A model generated the notes under the pieces. That model worked only from the letters and a program-made list of their open reading frames with translations. It did not search any database and had not been told where the DNA came from. From positions 1 through 9,013 of the forward strand of contig JASHUW010000398.1 of assembly GCA_030039815.1 (NCBI GenBank): DNA of 9,013 nucleotides, read 5' to 3'. Shown here one piece after another: positions 1 through 8,521 of this stretch. A program made the position numbers and the translations under genes. The DNA comes from Alphaproteobacteria bacterium (lineage in GTDB: Bacteria; Pseudomonadota; Alphaproteobacteria; ATCC43930; CGMCC-115725). The first letter of the stretch is position 1; each line of letters opens with the position of its first letter.

Positions 1-665
1 ACGATCTCGGAGGCGTGCGCAGCGACGTAGAGCACCTGGCGCTTCGAGCCGGGATGCGTGCGCACCAGGCGCTGCGGCACCGGCGGCAGCACCTGCTTCT
101 CGCCGAACAGCAGGTCGCTGAAGCCGAGCTGGCCGCGCGACCAGGCGATGTCGTGCAGCGCCACCAGGTCGGCGATGTCCTCCTTCTGCTGCGCCGAGAG
201 CGCGTCGTAGGCGGCGCGCATATCGGCGAACTCGGTCTCGCCGTTGCCCTTGGGGCTCGGCCCCGGCACGCGATGCGCGTAGAGCATCGACAGCGCGGCC
301 GGCACGCGGCGGAACGAGCCGTCGGTGTGCCACAGCCGGTTGCCGAGCTGGTCGAAGCGACGCGGATCGTCGCGGCCGCGCAGCCTGCTGTCGGCGTCGA
401 GGTTGGAGATGTCGGCGACGGCGGCGGGCAGGCGCCGCTTGACGTCGGCGACGCCGCTGCGCGGCAATTCCAGCTCGCCGAAATGGCCCGCGAATGCCAT
501 CTGCCGCTCATCATCGAGGTCCTGGTCGCGCAGCACCAGCACCGCGTAGCGGTCGATCGCCGCGTTGAGCGCGGCGATCGTCGCGGCATCGAGCGGCCGC
601 CCGGCATCGACGCCCGACACCTCGCCGACAAAGAGCGGATGCAACTGGCGAATGCGGAGTTCCAT
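1..665 (-). CDS. TfdA/TauD-family 2-oxoglutarate-dependent dioxygenase, partial (C-terminus beyond left edge)
   Basis: Members of this family are cytosolic Fe(II)/2-oxoglutarate dioxygenases. They hydroxylate a substrate such as 2,4-dichlorophenoxyacetate, taurine or an alkyl sulfate and release succinate and CO2. Visible here are 221 residues of an expected 280-300. The N-terminus MELRIRQLHPLFVGEVSGVD is typical of the TfdA-like branch. The iron-binding HxD pair is in LWHTDGSF (H113, D115), followed by the family stretch GETEFADMRAAYDAL (about 142-156) and a QRLVRTHP...LYVAAHA segment (about 198-218). The third iron ligand (distal His) and the oxoglutarate-binding Arg would lie past position 1, so completeness cannot be judged. 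The ATG at 665 was chosen because it matches the family N-terminus; a GTG at 674 is an alternative, and neither has a strong Shine-Dalgarno. The gene lies 97 bases downstream of the formylglutamate hydrolase on the same strand. The family is clear; the substrate is not predictable, and resemblance to TfdA does not prove herbicide degradation. Confidence 0.9.
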   Translation of the reverse strand, partial: MELRIRQLHPLFVGEVSGVDAGRPLDAATIAALNAAIDRYAVLVLRDQDLDDERQMAFAGHFGELELPRSGVADVKRRLPAAVADISNLDADSRLRGRDDPRRFDQLGNRLWHTDGSFRRVPAALSMLYAHRVPGPSPKGNGETEFADMRAAYDALSAQQKEDIADLVALHDIAWSRGQLGFSDLLFGEKQVLPPVPQRLVRTHPGSKRQVLYVAAHASEI

Positions 666-712
666 TTGGGGCACCCAGTCGAACGCTAATATTCGGCCAA
701 CCTTAGCATTCC

Positions 713-760
713 TTCGTCATCCCGGCGAAGACCGGTATCCGGGGCGGACCCGGGCCCCGG
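713..760. repeat. Degenerate GC-rich intergenic palindromic repeat
   Basis: The sequence begins CGTCATCCCGGCGAAGACC, which resembles the CGTCATCCCGGCGAA(G/A)GCCGGGATCC intergenic repeats scattered through many proteobacterial genomes. The palindrome is imperfect in this copy. Two mutually exclusive hairpins can be drawn: CCCGG (721-725) with CCGGG (739-743), and CCGGGG (739-744) with CCCCGG (755-760). The second starts only 2 bases after the stop of the formylglutamate hydrolase (763-765, minus strand) and may act as a transcript 3'-end stabiliser or weak terminator, but no T-run follows it. Only one copy is in the window, so its repeat status rests on recognition of the motif. Confidence 0.5.
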
Positions 761-762
761 CC

Positions 763-1623
763 TCAGACCCGTGCCGCGACGAAGTCTCTCAGCGCCTCGA
801 CCAGCCGCGCCAGGTCGGCTTTCAGCTGGTCGAACCCACCATTCTTTTCGAGCGTCCGCTGATCCATGTAGAGCGCGCGATCGATCTCAATCTGCAGCGA
901 ATGCCGGCGCTCGGCGGGGCGGCCCTGACGGCGCACGATCTCGACGCCCTTGTAACCGTCGTTGACGTGCACCTCATAGCCCATGCCGCGCAGCGCGCGG
1001 GCGACGAAATCGGTGAACTCGCCGTCGCAGGTGGTGCCGTCGCGGTCGCCCAGCACGAAATCGCCGTGCTCGCCCTTGCGCCCGAGCTTGCGGCTGCCGG
1101 TCGACGGCATCGAATGGCAGTTGATGTGCCATACCGCACCGAATTCGCCGTGCAGGCGGTCGCAGGCCTCGTCGAGCGCGCGGTGGTAGGGCGTGTGGTA
1201 GCGCTCGATGCGCGCCAGCACGTCGCTCGGGTGCAGCTTGCGGTCATAGATCGGGATGCCCGGTTGCGCATAACGTCGCACCAGCCCGACCCGGGTGACC
1301 GGCCGCAGCGGCATATGGTCCGGCCAGGCAGCGGCCAGCAGCCCCGGATCGAGATCGTCGGCGGCGCGATTGACGTCGAGATAGCTGCGCGGAAAGACCG
1401 CGCCGATCAGCGTCGCCCCGTATTCGGGTGCGGCTCCGAACAATTCGTCGACGAATGCGTCCTCGGCCCGGCGCAGTATCGGCAGCGGGCAGCAGAACGA
1501 GAAATCCTCGGGATATGCCGAGCCGCTGTGCGGCGAGTCGAGCACCAGGGGCAGTGCATCGCCGGCCGGATCGCAGCGCCACAACACGCCGGGAATCTCG
1601 TAGCCGCGATCAAAATCGTTCAT
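763..1623 (-). CDS. N-formylglutamate amidohydrolase family protein
   Basis: This 286-residue protein belongs to the FGase family (Pfam FGase/HutG-like), zinc-type hydrolases that split N-formyl-L-glutamate into formate and glutamate, the last step of one histidine degradation route. Conserved blocks are in order: VLDSPHSG (27-34), AEDAFVDELF (53-62), RSYLDVNRA (79-87), WHINCHSMPS (165-174, likely metal-binding His residues) and LQIEIDRALYMDQ (243-255). The length is normal for the family. The ATG at 1623 was chosen because MNDFDRGYEIPG matches family N-termini; an in-frame ATG at 1641 would add six residues (MNERGG). No hut genes are adjacent, so a role in histidine catabolism is not supported by context and the gene may act on other N-acyl amino acids. 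It diverges from the argE operon and is followed on the same strand by the dioxygenase gene. The family call is secure; the exact substrate is inferred. Confidence 0.9.
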   Translation of the reverse strand: MNDFDRGYEIPGVLWRCDPAGDALPLVLDSPHSGSAYPEDFSFCCPLPILRRAEDAFVDELFGAAPEYGATLIGAVFPRSYLDVNRAADDLDPGLLAAAWPDHMPLRPVTRVGLVRRYAQPGIPIYDRKLHPSDVLARIERYHTPYHRALDEACDRLHGEFGAVWHINCHSMPSTGSRKLGRKGEHGDFVLGDRDGTTCDGEFTDFVARALRGMGYEVHVNDGYKGVEIVRRQGRPAERRHSLQIEIDRALYMDQRTLEKNGGFDQLKADLARLVEALRDFVAARV

Positions 1624-1659
1624 TCCGCCGCGCTCGTTCATTGCGCCTGTTGTTCCATC

Positions 1660-1689
1660 GCATAAGCCCGCTGCCGAGAAAAGAGGCAA
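1660..1689 (-). promoter_or_regulatory. Possible weak sigma-70-like promoter for the formylglutamate hydrolase gene
   Basis: On the minus strand a TTGCCT (1684-1689) and a TTATGC (1660-1665) are separated by 18 bases. This would place transcription start near 1653, about 30 bases before the ATG at 1623. The match is loose and was found by eye in a short divergent intergenic region (1642-1797). The argE operon promoter must also be near here, but no convincing candidate was found on the plus strand. Confidence 0.22.
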
Positions 1690-1787
1690 GCCAAACGACC
1701 TCGCTCTCGCAGAAAACATGCCGTGGCAAGGCGCTGGCGTTCCGGCACGATTGCAGCCTATTTTGCGCGGCTGTTTTTCGGACGAAC

Positions 1788-1793
1788 GGAGGG
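1788..1793 (+). promoter_or_regulatory. Shine-Dalgarno GGAGGG selecting a TTG start for argE
   Basis: GGAGGG ends 4 bases before the TTG at 1798. The other in-frame candidates, GTG 1810 and ATG 1828, lie 16 and 34 bases after it. The TTG therefore fits best and gives a protein of normal family length. Confidence 0.65.
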
Positions 1794-1797
1794 CCGA

Positions 1798-2964
1798 TTG
1801 GCCCGCGCGGTGATTGATAAGATCGAGATGACGAAACGGCTCGTGGCATTCGACACGACGAGCCGAAACTCGAATTTGGCGCTGATCGATTTCGCCCGGG
1901 ACTATCTCGACGGCTACGGCATCAAGAGCGAACTGGTGTTCGACGCCGGCGGCCAGAAGGCCAATCTCTACGCGACGATCGGCCGTGACGATCAGAGCGG
2001 GATCATGCTGTCGGGCCATACCGACGTGGTGCCGGTCGACGACCAGGCCTGGCACACCGACCCGTTCAAGATCGTCGAGCAGGACGACCGGCTCTACGGT
2101 CGCGGCAGCGCCGACATGAAGGGGTTCATCGCGACGGTGCTCTCGCTCGTCCCGGAGCTCACCCGGCGAAAACTGCGCGAGCCGATCCATTTGTGCTTCT
2201 CGTATGACGAGGAGGTCGGTTGCGTCGGCGTGCGCACGCTGATCAGCGTGCTCAAGGACCGGCCGAACAAGCCGCGCCTCGCCATTATCGGCGAGCCGAC
2301 CGTCATGCAGGTCGGGGTCGGGCACAAGGGCAAGCATTCGTTCCGCTGTACCGTGCACGGCCACGAGGCCCACTCGTCGTTGACGCACCAAGGGGTCAAC
2401 GCCGTCGAGGTCGCGGCGGAACTTGTCGCCAAGCTGAAGGAGATCGCGCGCCGCAAGCGCGATCACGGGCCGTTCGACCCGGATTTCCAGCCGCCCTATT
2501 CGTCGGTGCACACCGGGCTGATCCAGGGCGGGACGGCACTCAACATCGTGCCGCGCGAATGCACCTTCGACTTTGAGATGCGGCAGCTGCCGGGTGACGA
2601 CGTCGGCGCGGTCGTCGCCGAGTTGAAAGAATTTGCCGCCAAACATCTGTTGCCGGAGATGCACGCGGTGCGTCCGGAAACGCGCATCCTCATCGAGGAA
2701 CTGACCGCCGCCCCCGGGCTCTCGACCCCAATCGATCACGAGGCGACCCAGCTCGCCGCCGCGCTGTCGGGCAGCAACGGCACCGCCAAGGTCAGCTTCG
2801 CGACCGAAGGCGGACTGTTCCAGGAGGCCGGCATCCCGACGATCATCTGCGGCCCCGGCTCGATCGACCAGGCGCACAAGCCCGACGAGTTCGTCGCACT
2901 CGAGCAGATGGCGCGCTGCGAAGCGTTTCTTCAGCGCCTGATCGACCGGGTCTCGGTGAGCTAG
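1798..2964 (+). CDS. argE: Acetylornithine deacetylase (ArgE-type M20 metallopeptidase)
   Basis: The predicted 388-residue cytosolic di-metal amidohydrolase removes acetate from N2-acetyl-L-ornithine to give ornithine in arginine synthesis. M20 hallmarks are present: SGHTDVVPVDD with metal ligand H74 and D76; LYGRGSADMKGF with bridging D106; SYDEEVGCVG with catalytic base E138 and ligand E139; IIGEPT (163-168); the lid/dimerisation-domain His in GHEAHSS (H192); and the C-terminal ligand His in DQAHKPDEF (H360). The phrases DDQAW..DPF and YGRGSADMKGF favour ArgE over DapE. The TTG start at 1798 is set by a GGAGGG site; the reading frame also runs upstream to an ATG at 1723, but that would add 25 residues without family similarity. 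It is the first gene of a three-gene operon, with the next start 9 bases after its stop. Many alphaproteobacteria make ornithine with ArgJ, so this copy may instead serve catabolism of other N-acyl amino acids; its deacylase neighbours fit that idea. Confidence 0.87.
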   Translation: MARAVIDKIEMTKRLVAFDTTSRNSNLALIDFARDYLDGYGIKSELVFDAGGQKANLYATIGRDDQSGIMLSGHTDVVPVDDQAWHTDPFKIVEQDDRLYGRGSADMKGFIATVLSLVPELTRRKLREPIHLCFSYDEEVGCVGVRTLISVLKDRPNKPRLAIIGEPTVMQVGVGHKGKHSFRCTVHGHEAHSSLTHQGVNAVEVAAELVAKLKEIARRKRDHGPFDPDFQPPYSSVHTGLIQGGTALNIVPRECTFDFEMRQLPGDDVGAVVAELKEFAAKHLLPEMHAVRPETRILIEELTAAPGLSTPIDHEATQLAAALSGSNGTAKVSFATEGGLFQEAGIPTIICGPGSIDQAHKPDEFVALEQMARCEAFLQRLIDRVSVS

Positions 2965-2973
2965 AGGCACGCC

Positions 2974-3933
2974 GTGTCCGACCTCAGGTATAATGTCGAG
3001 CTCGTCCCTCCGGATATCTCCGCCTATCGCGCCGGCAATACCGGGATCGACTACGTCACGACCTTCACCGCCCGCGAGCCAGGACCGCATGTCGCGGTAT
3101 TCGGCCTCACCCACGGCAACGAGATTTGCGGTGCGATCACGATCGACAGGCTGTTCCGCGCCAATATCCGGCCGCGGCGCGGAAGACTGACGCTCGCCTT
3201 CAACAATGTTGGGGCGTTTCTCGAATTCGACCCGCGTTACCCGATCGCTTCGCGCTACATCGACGAGGACTTCAACCGGCTGTGGTCGCCGGCGACGCTC
3301 GACGGCCCGCGCAACTCGGCCGAGCTGCAGCGCGCCCGCACGATGCGGCCGGTCGTCGACGCCGCCGACTATCTGCTCGACCTGCATTCGATGCAGTACG
3401 CGACGGCGCCGTTAATGCTCGCGGGGCTGCTCGACAAGTCGCGCGCGCTGGCGCGACAGGTCGGCATTCCCGAGATCATCATGTGCGACGCCGGCCACGC
3501 GGCTGGGCCGCGGATACGCGATTATGGCGGCTTCGGCGACCCCGCCTCACCCAAGACAGCGCTGCTCATCGAAGCCGGCCAGCACTGGGAAAAGCGCGCC
3601 GCCGAGGTCGCGATGGATGTCACGCTGCGCTTCCTGATCGCGCTCGGCGTGGTGACGCGCGACGATGTCGCCGCGCTCGGTGGCCCCGATTTCGATGCGG
3701 CGCCGAAGCAGGTGGTGATCGAGGTCACCCAGGCGGTGACCATCACCGGCAACCGCTTCGAGTTCGTCCAGCCCTATGTCGGCCTCGAGGTCATTCCCAA
3801 GCAGGGCACCGTGATCGGCCATGACGGCGACCGCGAGGTCCGCACCCCCTACGACAACTGCGTGCTGATCATGCCGTCGCGCCGGCTGATCCGGGGCCAG
3901 ACCGCGGTGCGCCTCGGGCGCTACGTCGACTGA
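2974..3933 (+). CDS. Succinylglutamate desuccinylase/aspartoacylase family deacylase (M14-like zinc hydrolase)
   Basis: This 319-residue protein belongs to the AstE/AspA family of zinc carboxypeptidase-fold enzymes, which remove acyl groups from N-acylated amino acids (succinylglutamate, acetylaspartate, acetyl-diaminobutyrate). Zinc ligands are visible as H47 and E50 in FGLTHGNEICG and H138 in LLDLHSMQ. SRYIDEDFNRLW (93-104) is the substrate-carboxylate-binding block seen in both AstE and aspartoacylase, and LLIEAGQHWE (197-206) supplies the likely catalytic Glu (E200). The C-terminal part (about 245-319) resembles the beta-rich cap domain of the family. The GTG start at 2974 has an AGAGG 6 bases upstream, overlapping the end of argE, which argues for coupled expression. 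No astABCD or ectoine-degradation genes are visible, so neither AstE nor DoeB can be assigned. The substrate is unknown; an N-acyl amino acid linked to the argE-type neighbour is the simplest inference. Confidence 0.88.
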   Translation: MSDLRYNVELVPPDISAYRAGNTGIDYVTTFTAREPGPHVAVFGLTHGNEICGAITIDRLFRANIRPRRGRLTLAFNNVGAFLEFDPRYPIASRYIDEDFNRLWSPATLDGPRNSAELQRARTMRPVVDAADYLLDLHSMQYATAPLMLAGLLDKSRALARQVGIPEIIMCDAGHAAGPRIRDYGGFGDPASPKTALLIEAGQHWEKRAAEVAMDVTLRFLIALGVVTRDDVAALGGPDFDAAPKQVVIEVTQAVTITGNRFEFVQPYVGLEVIPKQGTVIGHDGDREVRTPYDNCVLIMPSRRLIRGQTAVRLGRYVD

Positions 3934-4442
3934 CCGCGCCCCCTCTCGCCGTCGCCAAACGCAGCTTTCCGCCGATCATTGGCGCCGACCCGCGCGTCCT
4001 GGTGCTGGGCACGCTGCCAGGCGAGGAATCCCTGCGGCAGGTCAGATATTACGCCCATCCGCGCAATCTGTTCTGGCCGATCGTCCACGCCCTGTTCGGC
4101 GCGGCGCCCTCCGAGGTTTATGAAGAGCGGCTCGCATTCGTGATCGCCCGCCGCATCGCGCTATGGGATGTCTGCGCCGTGGCCGAGCGCCGCGCCAGCC
4201 TCGACACCGAGATCAAGCGCGAAGTGCCGAACACGATCCACGAGCTGCTCGACGCCAACCCCGGCATCCGCACGGTCGCGTTCAACGGCGACACCGCGCA
4301 CCGGCTCTACGATCGGCATTTCACCCGCAGACCAGACCTGACCTATCTGCAGCTACCGTCGACCAGCCCGGCCCATGCCAGCCGCAGCTTCGCCGAGAAG
4401 CTGGCGCTGTGGCAGGCGCTCAGGGGAGCGCTCGGCGGCTAA
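3930..4442 (+). CDS. DNA-deoxyinosine glycosylase (uracil-DNA glycosylase superfamily, family 6), probable CTG start
   Basis: The product excises hypoxanthine (deaminated adenine) from DNA, starting base-excision repair. Family motifs: FPPIIGADPRVLVLGTLPG (13-31, first beta strand and glycine loop), YYAHPRNLFW (40-49, with the catalytic Asn of family 6 in the HPRN block), an AFNGDTAHRL segment, and LPSTSPAHA (142-150, the DNA-binding loop equivalent to UDG motif B). With the proposed start the protein has 170 residues, normal for the family. No ATG, GTG or TTG occurs in frame between the preceding gene's last codons and the conserved FPP motif. The GTG at 4002 falls inside the first beta strand and cannot be the true start. 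CTG at 3930 overlaps the upstream TGA as CTGA and gives MTAPPLAVAKRSFPP, a plausible N-terminus. The stop overlaps the stop of the convergent sensor gene. The function call is firm; the start is inferred. Confidence 0.8.
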   Translation: MTAPPLAVAKRSFPPIIGADPRVLVLGTLPGEESLRQVRYYAHPRNLFWPIVHALFGAAPSEVYEERLAFVIARRIALWDVCAVAERRASLDTEIKREVPNTIHELLDANPGIRTVAFNGDTAHRLYDRHFTRRPDLTYLQLPSTSPAHASRSFAEKLALWQALRGALGG

Positions 4443-6907
4443 GCACCACGGCGCGCGGTGACGCCGCCGCGATCCGGCAGGAACTCGACCAGCGCCGCGT
4501 CGAGCCGCGCCAGCTCGTCGCCGAGCTTCTGTACCACCGCGCTGCCCTGCTCGCGCAGCTCGCGCTGGCTGATGTCGCGCATCGCGAGCAGCAGCTCGCA
4601 GAGCCGCATGCCCCCGAGATTGCCGGCGCAACTACGCAGCGCGTGCAGCCCGCGCGCGAAATTGCCGGCGTCCGCGGCCGCGGCGGCGCGGACGATCCGG
4701 TTCATGATCTCCTTGGTCTCGCCGCGGAAGCTGTCGATGATCTCAGCGAGGAACTCGTCGCCGCCCCCCAGGCCGCGCAGCGCCGCGATCGCGCGGGGAT
4801 CGACCAACTGGGTCTCCGCACCGAAACGCGGGTGCGCTGAAATCGGCGTCACCTGCGGCGCCGGCTCGTGTTCCGGCTCCATCTCCAGCGCCGGGATCGG
4901 CGGCGGTTCGGGCTCGTCTATCGGATCGCTCGTTTCGGGCACCATCACCGGACGCGGCGACGCGCTGGGCCACAGCGGCAGGGAATGCAGCGCGTTGGCC
5001 AGATGCTGATAATCGAGCGGCGCGGCAAGCACACCGTCGAGCTCGCCGTCGGTCAGTTCCAGGAGCCCGTCGATTTGCGCGGTCTCGGCAACGACCAGCA
5101 CAAAGGACGGCGCCGACGCGCCGCTGACCGCGCGATGCGCGAAGCTCAACGCCGCCAGCATGTGGCTGCGCCCATCGACGATCAGCACGCTGCACGCACC
5201 GGAATCGCGGTGGTCGAAGCCGAGCGTCCCGCCGAACCCCTCGATCCAGCGCGGGTCGCCATGCCAGGCATTGAGCGGCTCGGCGAGGTCGCTGGCGAAC
5301 TGGCTGTCCTCGGTCGCGATCAACACCAGGCAATGGCCGAGATTGAGCTCGCTGTCGATTTCGGGCTCGTCGACGGTGAGCGGCACGGTGATGACAAACG
5401 AGCCGCCCTTCGCCCCACGGCTTTTGATCGCGATGCGGCCGCCCATGAGCTCGACGAGCCGCTTCACGACCGCCAGCCCGAAGGCGGCGTGCGCGCTTGC
5501 CGTCTCGCGCGCCGCGGGGCCGGAAAACGGGTTCAGCAACGCCTCGGCGTCGCCTGGCGTGATCGGCGCACCCTCGTCGTGCACCGCGATGCGCAGACCG
5601 AGCGTGTCGCCGCTGCGACCGGTCGCGTCGATCGCGACACGCACCGCGCCGCTCTCCGTCACCTCGATCGCCCGCGCGACGAGGTAGTCGATGATCTGTC
5701 CCAGCTGCTGCGGCCAGCCGCGCAGCCGGTAGGGCAGGCCCGGATCGACATGGACACGCAGACGCGACCCGCGCGATCCGGCTTCGGTGCGGCGCTCCGC
5801 GAGCGTCTCGTTGATCACACGGTGCAAGTCGAACGCCTCGACCTCGGGCACGAAGGCACCTGCCTCGATCGCCGAGAAGTCGAGGATGTTGCTGACCTGC
5901 GACAGCAGCGCCCGCGCCGACGGCCGCATTGCCGGCGGCTCGGCTTCGCGCCCCGCCGGTTCGTCGGCGCCGATGATCGCGTCGAGCGGCGCGCGCAGCG
6001 CCTGGCTGATGACCATCAGGAACCGGGTGCGCGCCGCCTGCGCCGCCGCCGCGGCGGCACGCGACTGGGCGACCTCGCGCACCATGCTGCCGACATAGGC
6101 CGGCAGTACGACCAGTGCGGCCAAGAGGCCCAAGGCCAGCAGCACCTGCTGCTGCCAGAACGCCGTCGTCAAGACCACCGTCGCGAAGCCGATAATATTG
6201 GCCACCGCCGCCACGCCCAGCGCCGTAGGGCCGAAGCGGAACCCGGCATAGAACGCGCCGAGCAGGAACAGGGGAAACCACGGCGCGGTCAGCACCGCGC
6301 CGACATGCAGAAACAGCGACAGCAACGCCGCGTCATAGATCGTCCCGGCGTAATGGCGCAGCGGCGACGCGAACGGATCGAGGATCGCCAGCAACAGGAA
6401 TATCCAGGCGCCGGCGAGCCCCAGCGCGGCGACGATGCGGCATGCATCGGCCATCTCCCCGTACCCGGCAAGAACAAAGCCGTAGACGACCGCCGCGGCC
6501 GCGACGAACACCCGCAGCACCGCCCCCTCGTGTTCCTTGTCGCCGCGTGCGCGAAAACTCTCGCGTATCCGCTCCAGCCCGAACACCGCGGTGACCAGCC
6601 CGACGAGCGCCGGCGTGAGGATCAGCAGCGCCGTCAGCGCGATCGAAACGGGCACCCCGAACACAACGCCGAGCTCGCCGGGCCGCGCGGTAAAGGCGAG
6701 CGGCGGCAGGACGCCGGCCAGCCCCAGCCCGGCGGCGGCCAAGCGCGCCACATGCGCAGGCGTCGGCCGTTGCTGCGGCTCCGCCGTCGCCGTCGGCACA
6801 GTCGGCTGCGGCGCAGCCCGTTCCGCGCGAGCGCGGAACAGCGAGGGGCCGATCGAGCCGATCCTCGCGGCCTCCGACCCCAAGGAGCCTAGGGAGCTGC
6901 GCGGCAT
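4439..6907 (-). CDS. RpfC-like membrane sensor with degenerate histidine-kinase core, receiver and HPt domain
   Basis: The 822-residue inner-membrane protein has a Pro-rich N-terminus (1-50), hydrophobic segments at about 51-72, 80-110, 129-150, 156-177, 190-225, 231-251 and 255-275, a short Ala-rich helix, then HisKA (about 293-347), HATPase (about 360-511), receiver (about 524-643), an acidic Pro/Glu linker (655-690) and a C-terminal HPt (about 700-810). The block DKEHEGAVLRV, the GFRFGP block and the following FW segment resemble the sensor region of RpfC, the receptor for DSF-type fatty-acid signals. The kinase core looks inactive: the H-box is SQALRAPL with Q302 where His belongs, the N-box Asn is R412, the G1 box reads DEGAPI, and G2 lacks its first glycines. 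The receiver keeps D578 and acidic E533/D534 but has Ala at the conserved Lys. HPt His755 (LHALRSCAGNLGG) is intact. AGAGGAG lies 6 bases before the ATG. It is second in an operon, 32 bases after the PAS kinase. The ligand is unknown. Confidence 0.83.
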   Translation of the reverse strand: MPRSSLGSLGSEAARIGSIGPSLFRARAERAAPQPTVPTATAEPQQRPTPAHVARLAAAGLGLAGVLPPLAFTARPGELGVVFGVPVSIALTALLILTPALVGLVTAVFGLERIRESFRARGDKEHEGAVLRVFVAAAAVVYGFVLAGYGEMADACRIVAALGLAGAWIFLLLAILDPFASPLRHYAGTIYDAALLSLFLHVGAVLTAPWFPLFLLGAFYAGFRFGPTALGVAAVANIIGFATVVLTTAFWQQQVLLALGLLAALVVLPAYVGSMVREVAQSRAAAAAAQAARTRFLMVISQALRAPLDAIIGADEPAGREAEPPAMRPSARALLSQVSNILDFSAIEAGAFVPEVEAFDLHRVINETLAERRTEAGSRGSRLRVHVDPGLPYRLRGWPQQLGQIIDYLVARAIEVTESGAVRVAIDATGRSGDTLGLRIAVHDEGAPITPGDAEALLNPFSGPAARETASAHAAFGLAVVKRLVELMGGRIAIKSRGAKGGSFVITVPLTVDEPEIDSELNLGHCLVLIATEDSQFASDLAEPLNAWHGDPRWIEGFGGTLGFDHRDSGACSVLIVDGRSHMLAALSFAHRAVSGASAPSFVLVVAETAQIDGLLELTDGELDGVLAAPLDYQHLANALHSLPLWPSASPRPVMVPETSDPIDEPEPPPIPALEMEPEHEPAPQVTPISAHPRFGAETQLVDPRAIAALRGLGGGDEFLAEIIDSFRGETKEIMNRIVRAAAAADAGNFARGLHALRSCAGNLGGMRLCELLLAMRDISQRELREQGSAVVQKLGDELARLDAALVEFLPDRGGVTARRGA

Positions 6908-6939
6908 TGCCGACTCCTCTTTACGAAAGGTGACTTCAT

Positions 6940-8514
<1,575 letters not shown>

Positions 8515-8521
8515 CGGGCAA

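Noticed and set aside
15..1665. Long plus-strand open frames over the dioxygenase and hydrolase genes
   Set aside because: Low-complexity Arg/Ala-rich translations, while the minus strand encodes recognisable enzymes with catalytic motifs.
1723..1797. ATG start at 1723 for argE
   Set aside because: The extra 25 residues are unlike ArgE and the GGAGGG site sits just before TTG 1798.
1624..3387. Minus-strand frame of the formylglutamate hydrolase stays open far upstream, suggesting an 874-residue protein
   Set aside because: Beyond 1641 it runs antisense to argE and the M14 gene and resembles no protein family; the family N-terminus fits the ATG at 1623. It is a high-GC open frame.
4002..4442. 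GTG at 4002 as the start of the DNA glycosylase
   Set aside because: It cuts off the conserved FPPI..ADPRVLV part of the first beta strand that the family needs.
4868..6892. 674-codon plus-strand open frame antisense to the RpfC-like gene
   Set aside because: Arg/Gln/His-rich composition with no domain; it mirrors the codon bias of the clear domain-bearing gene on the other strand.
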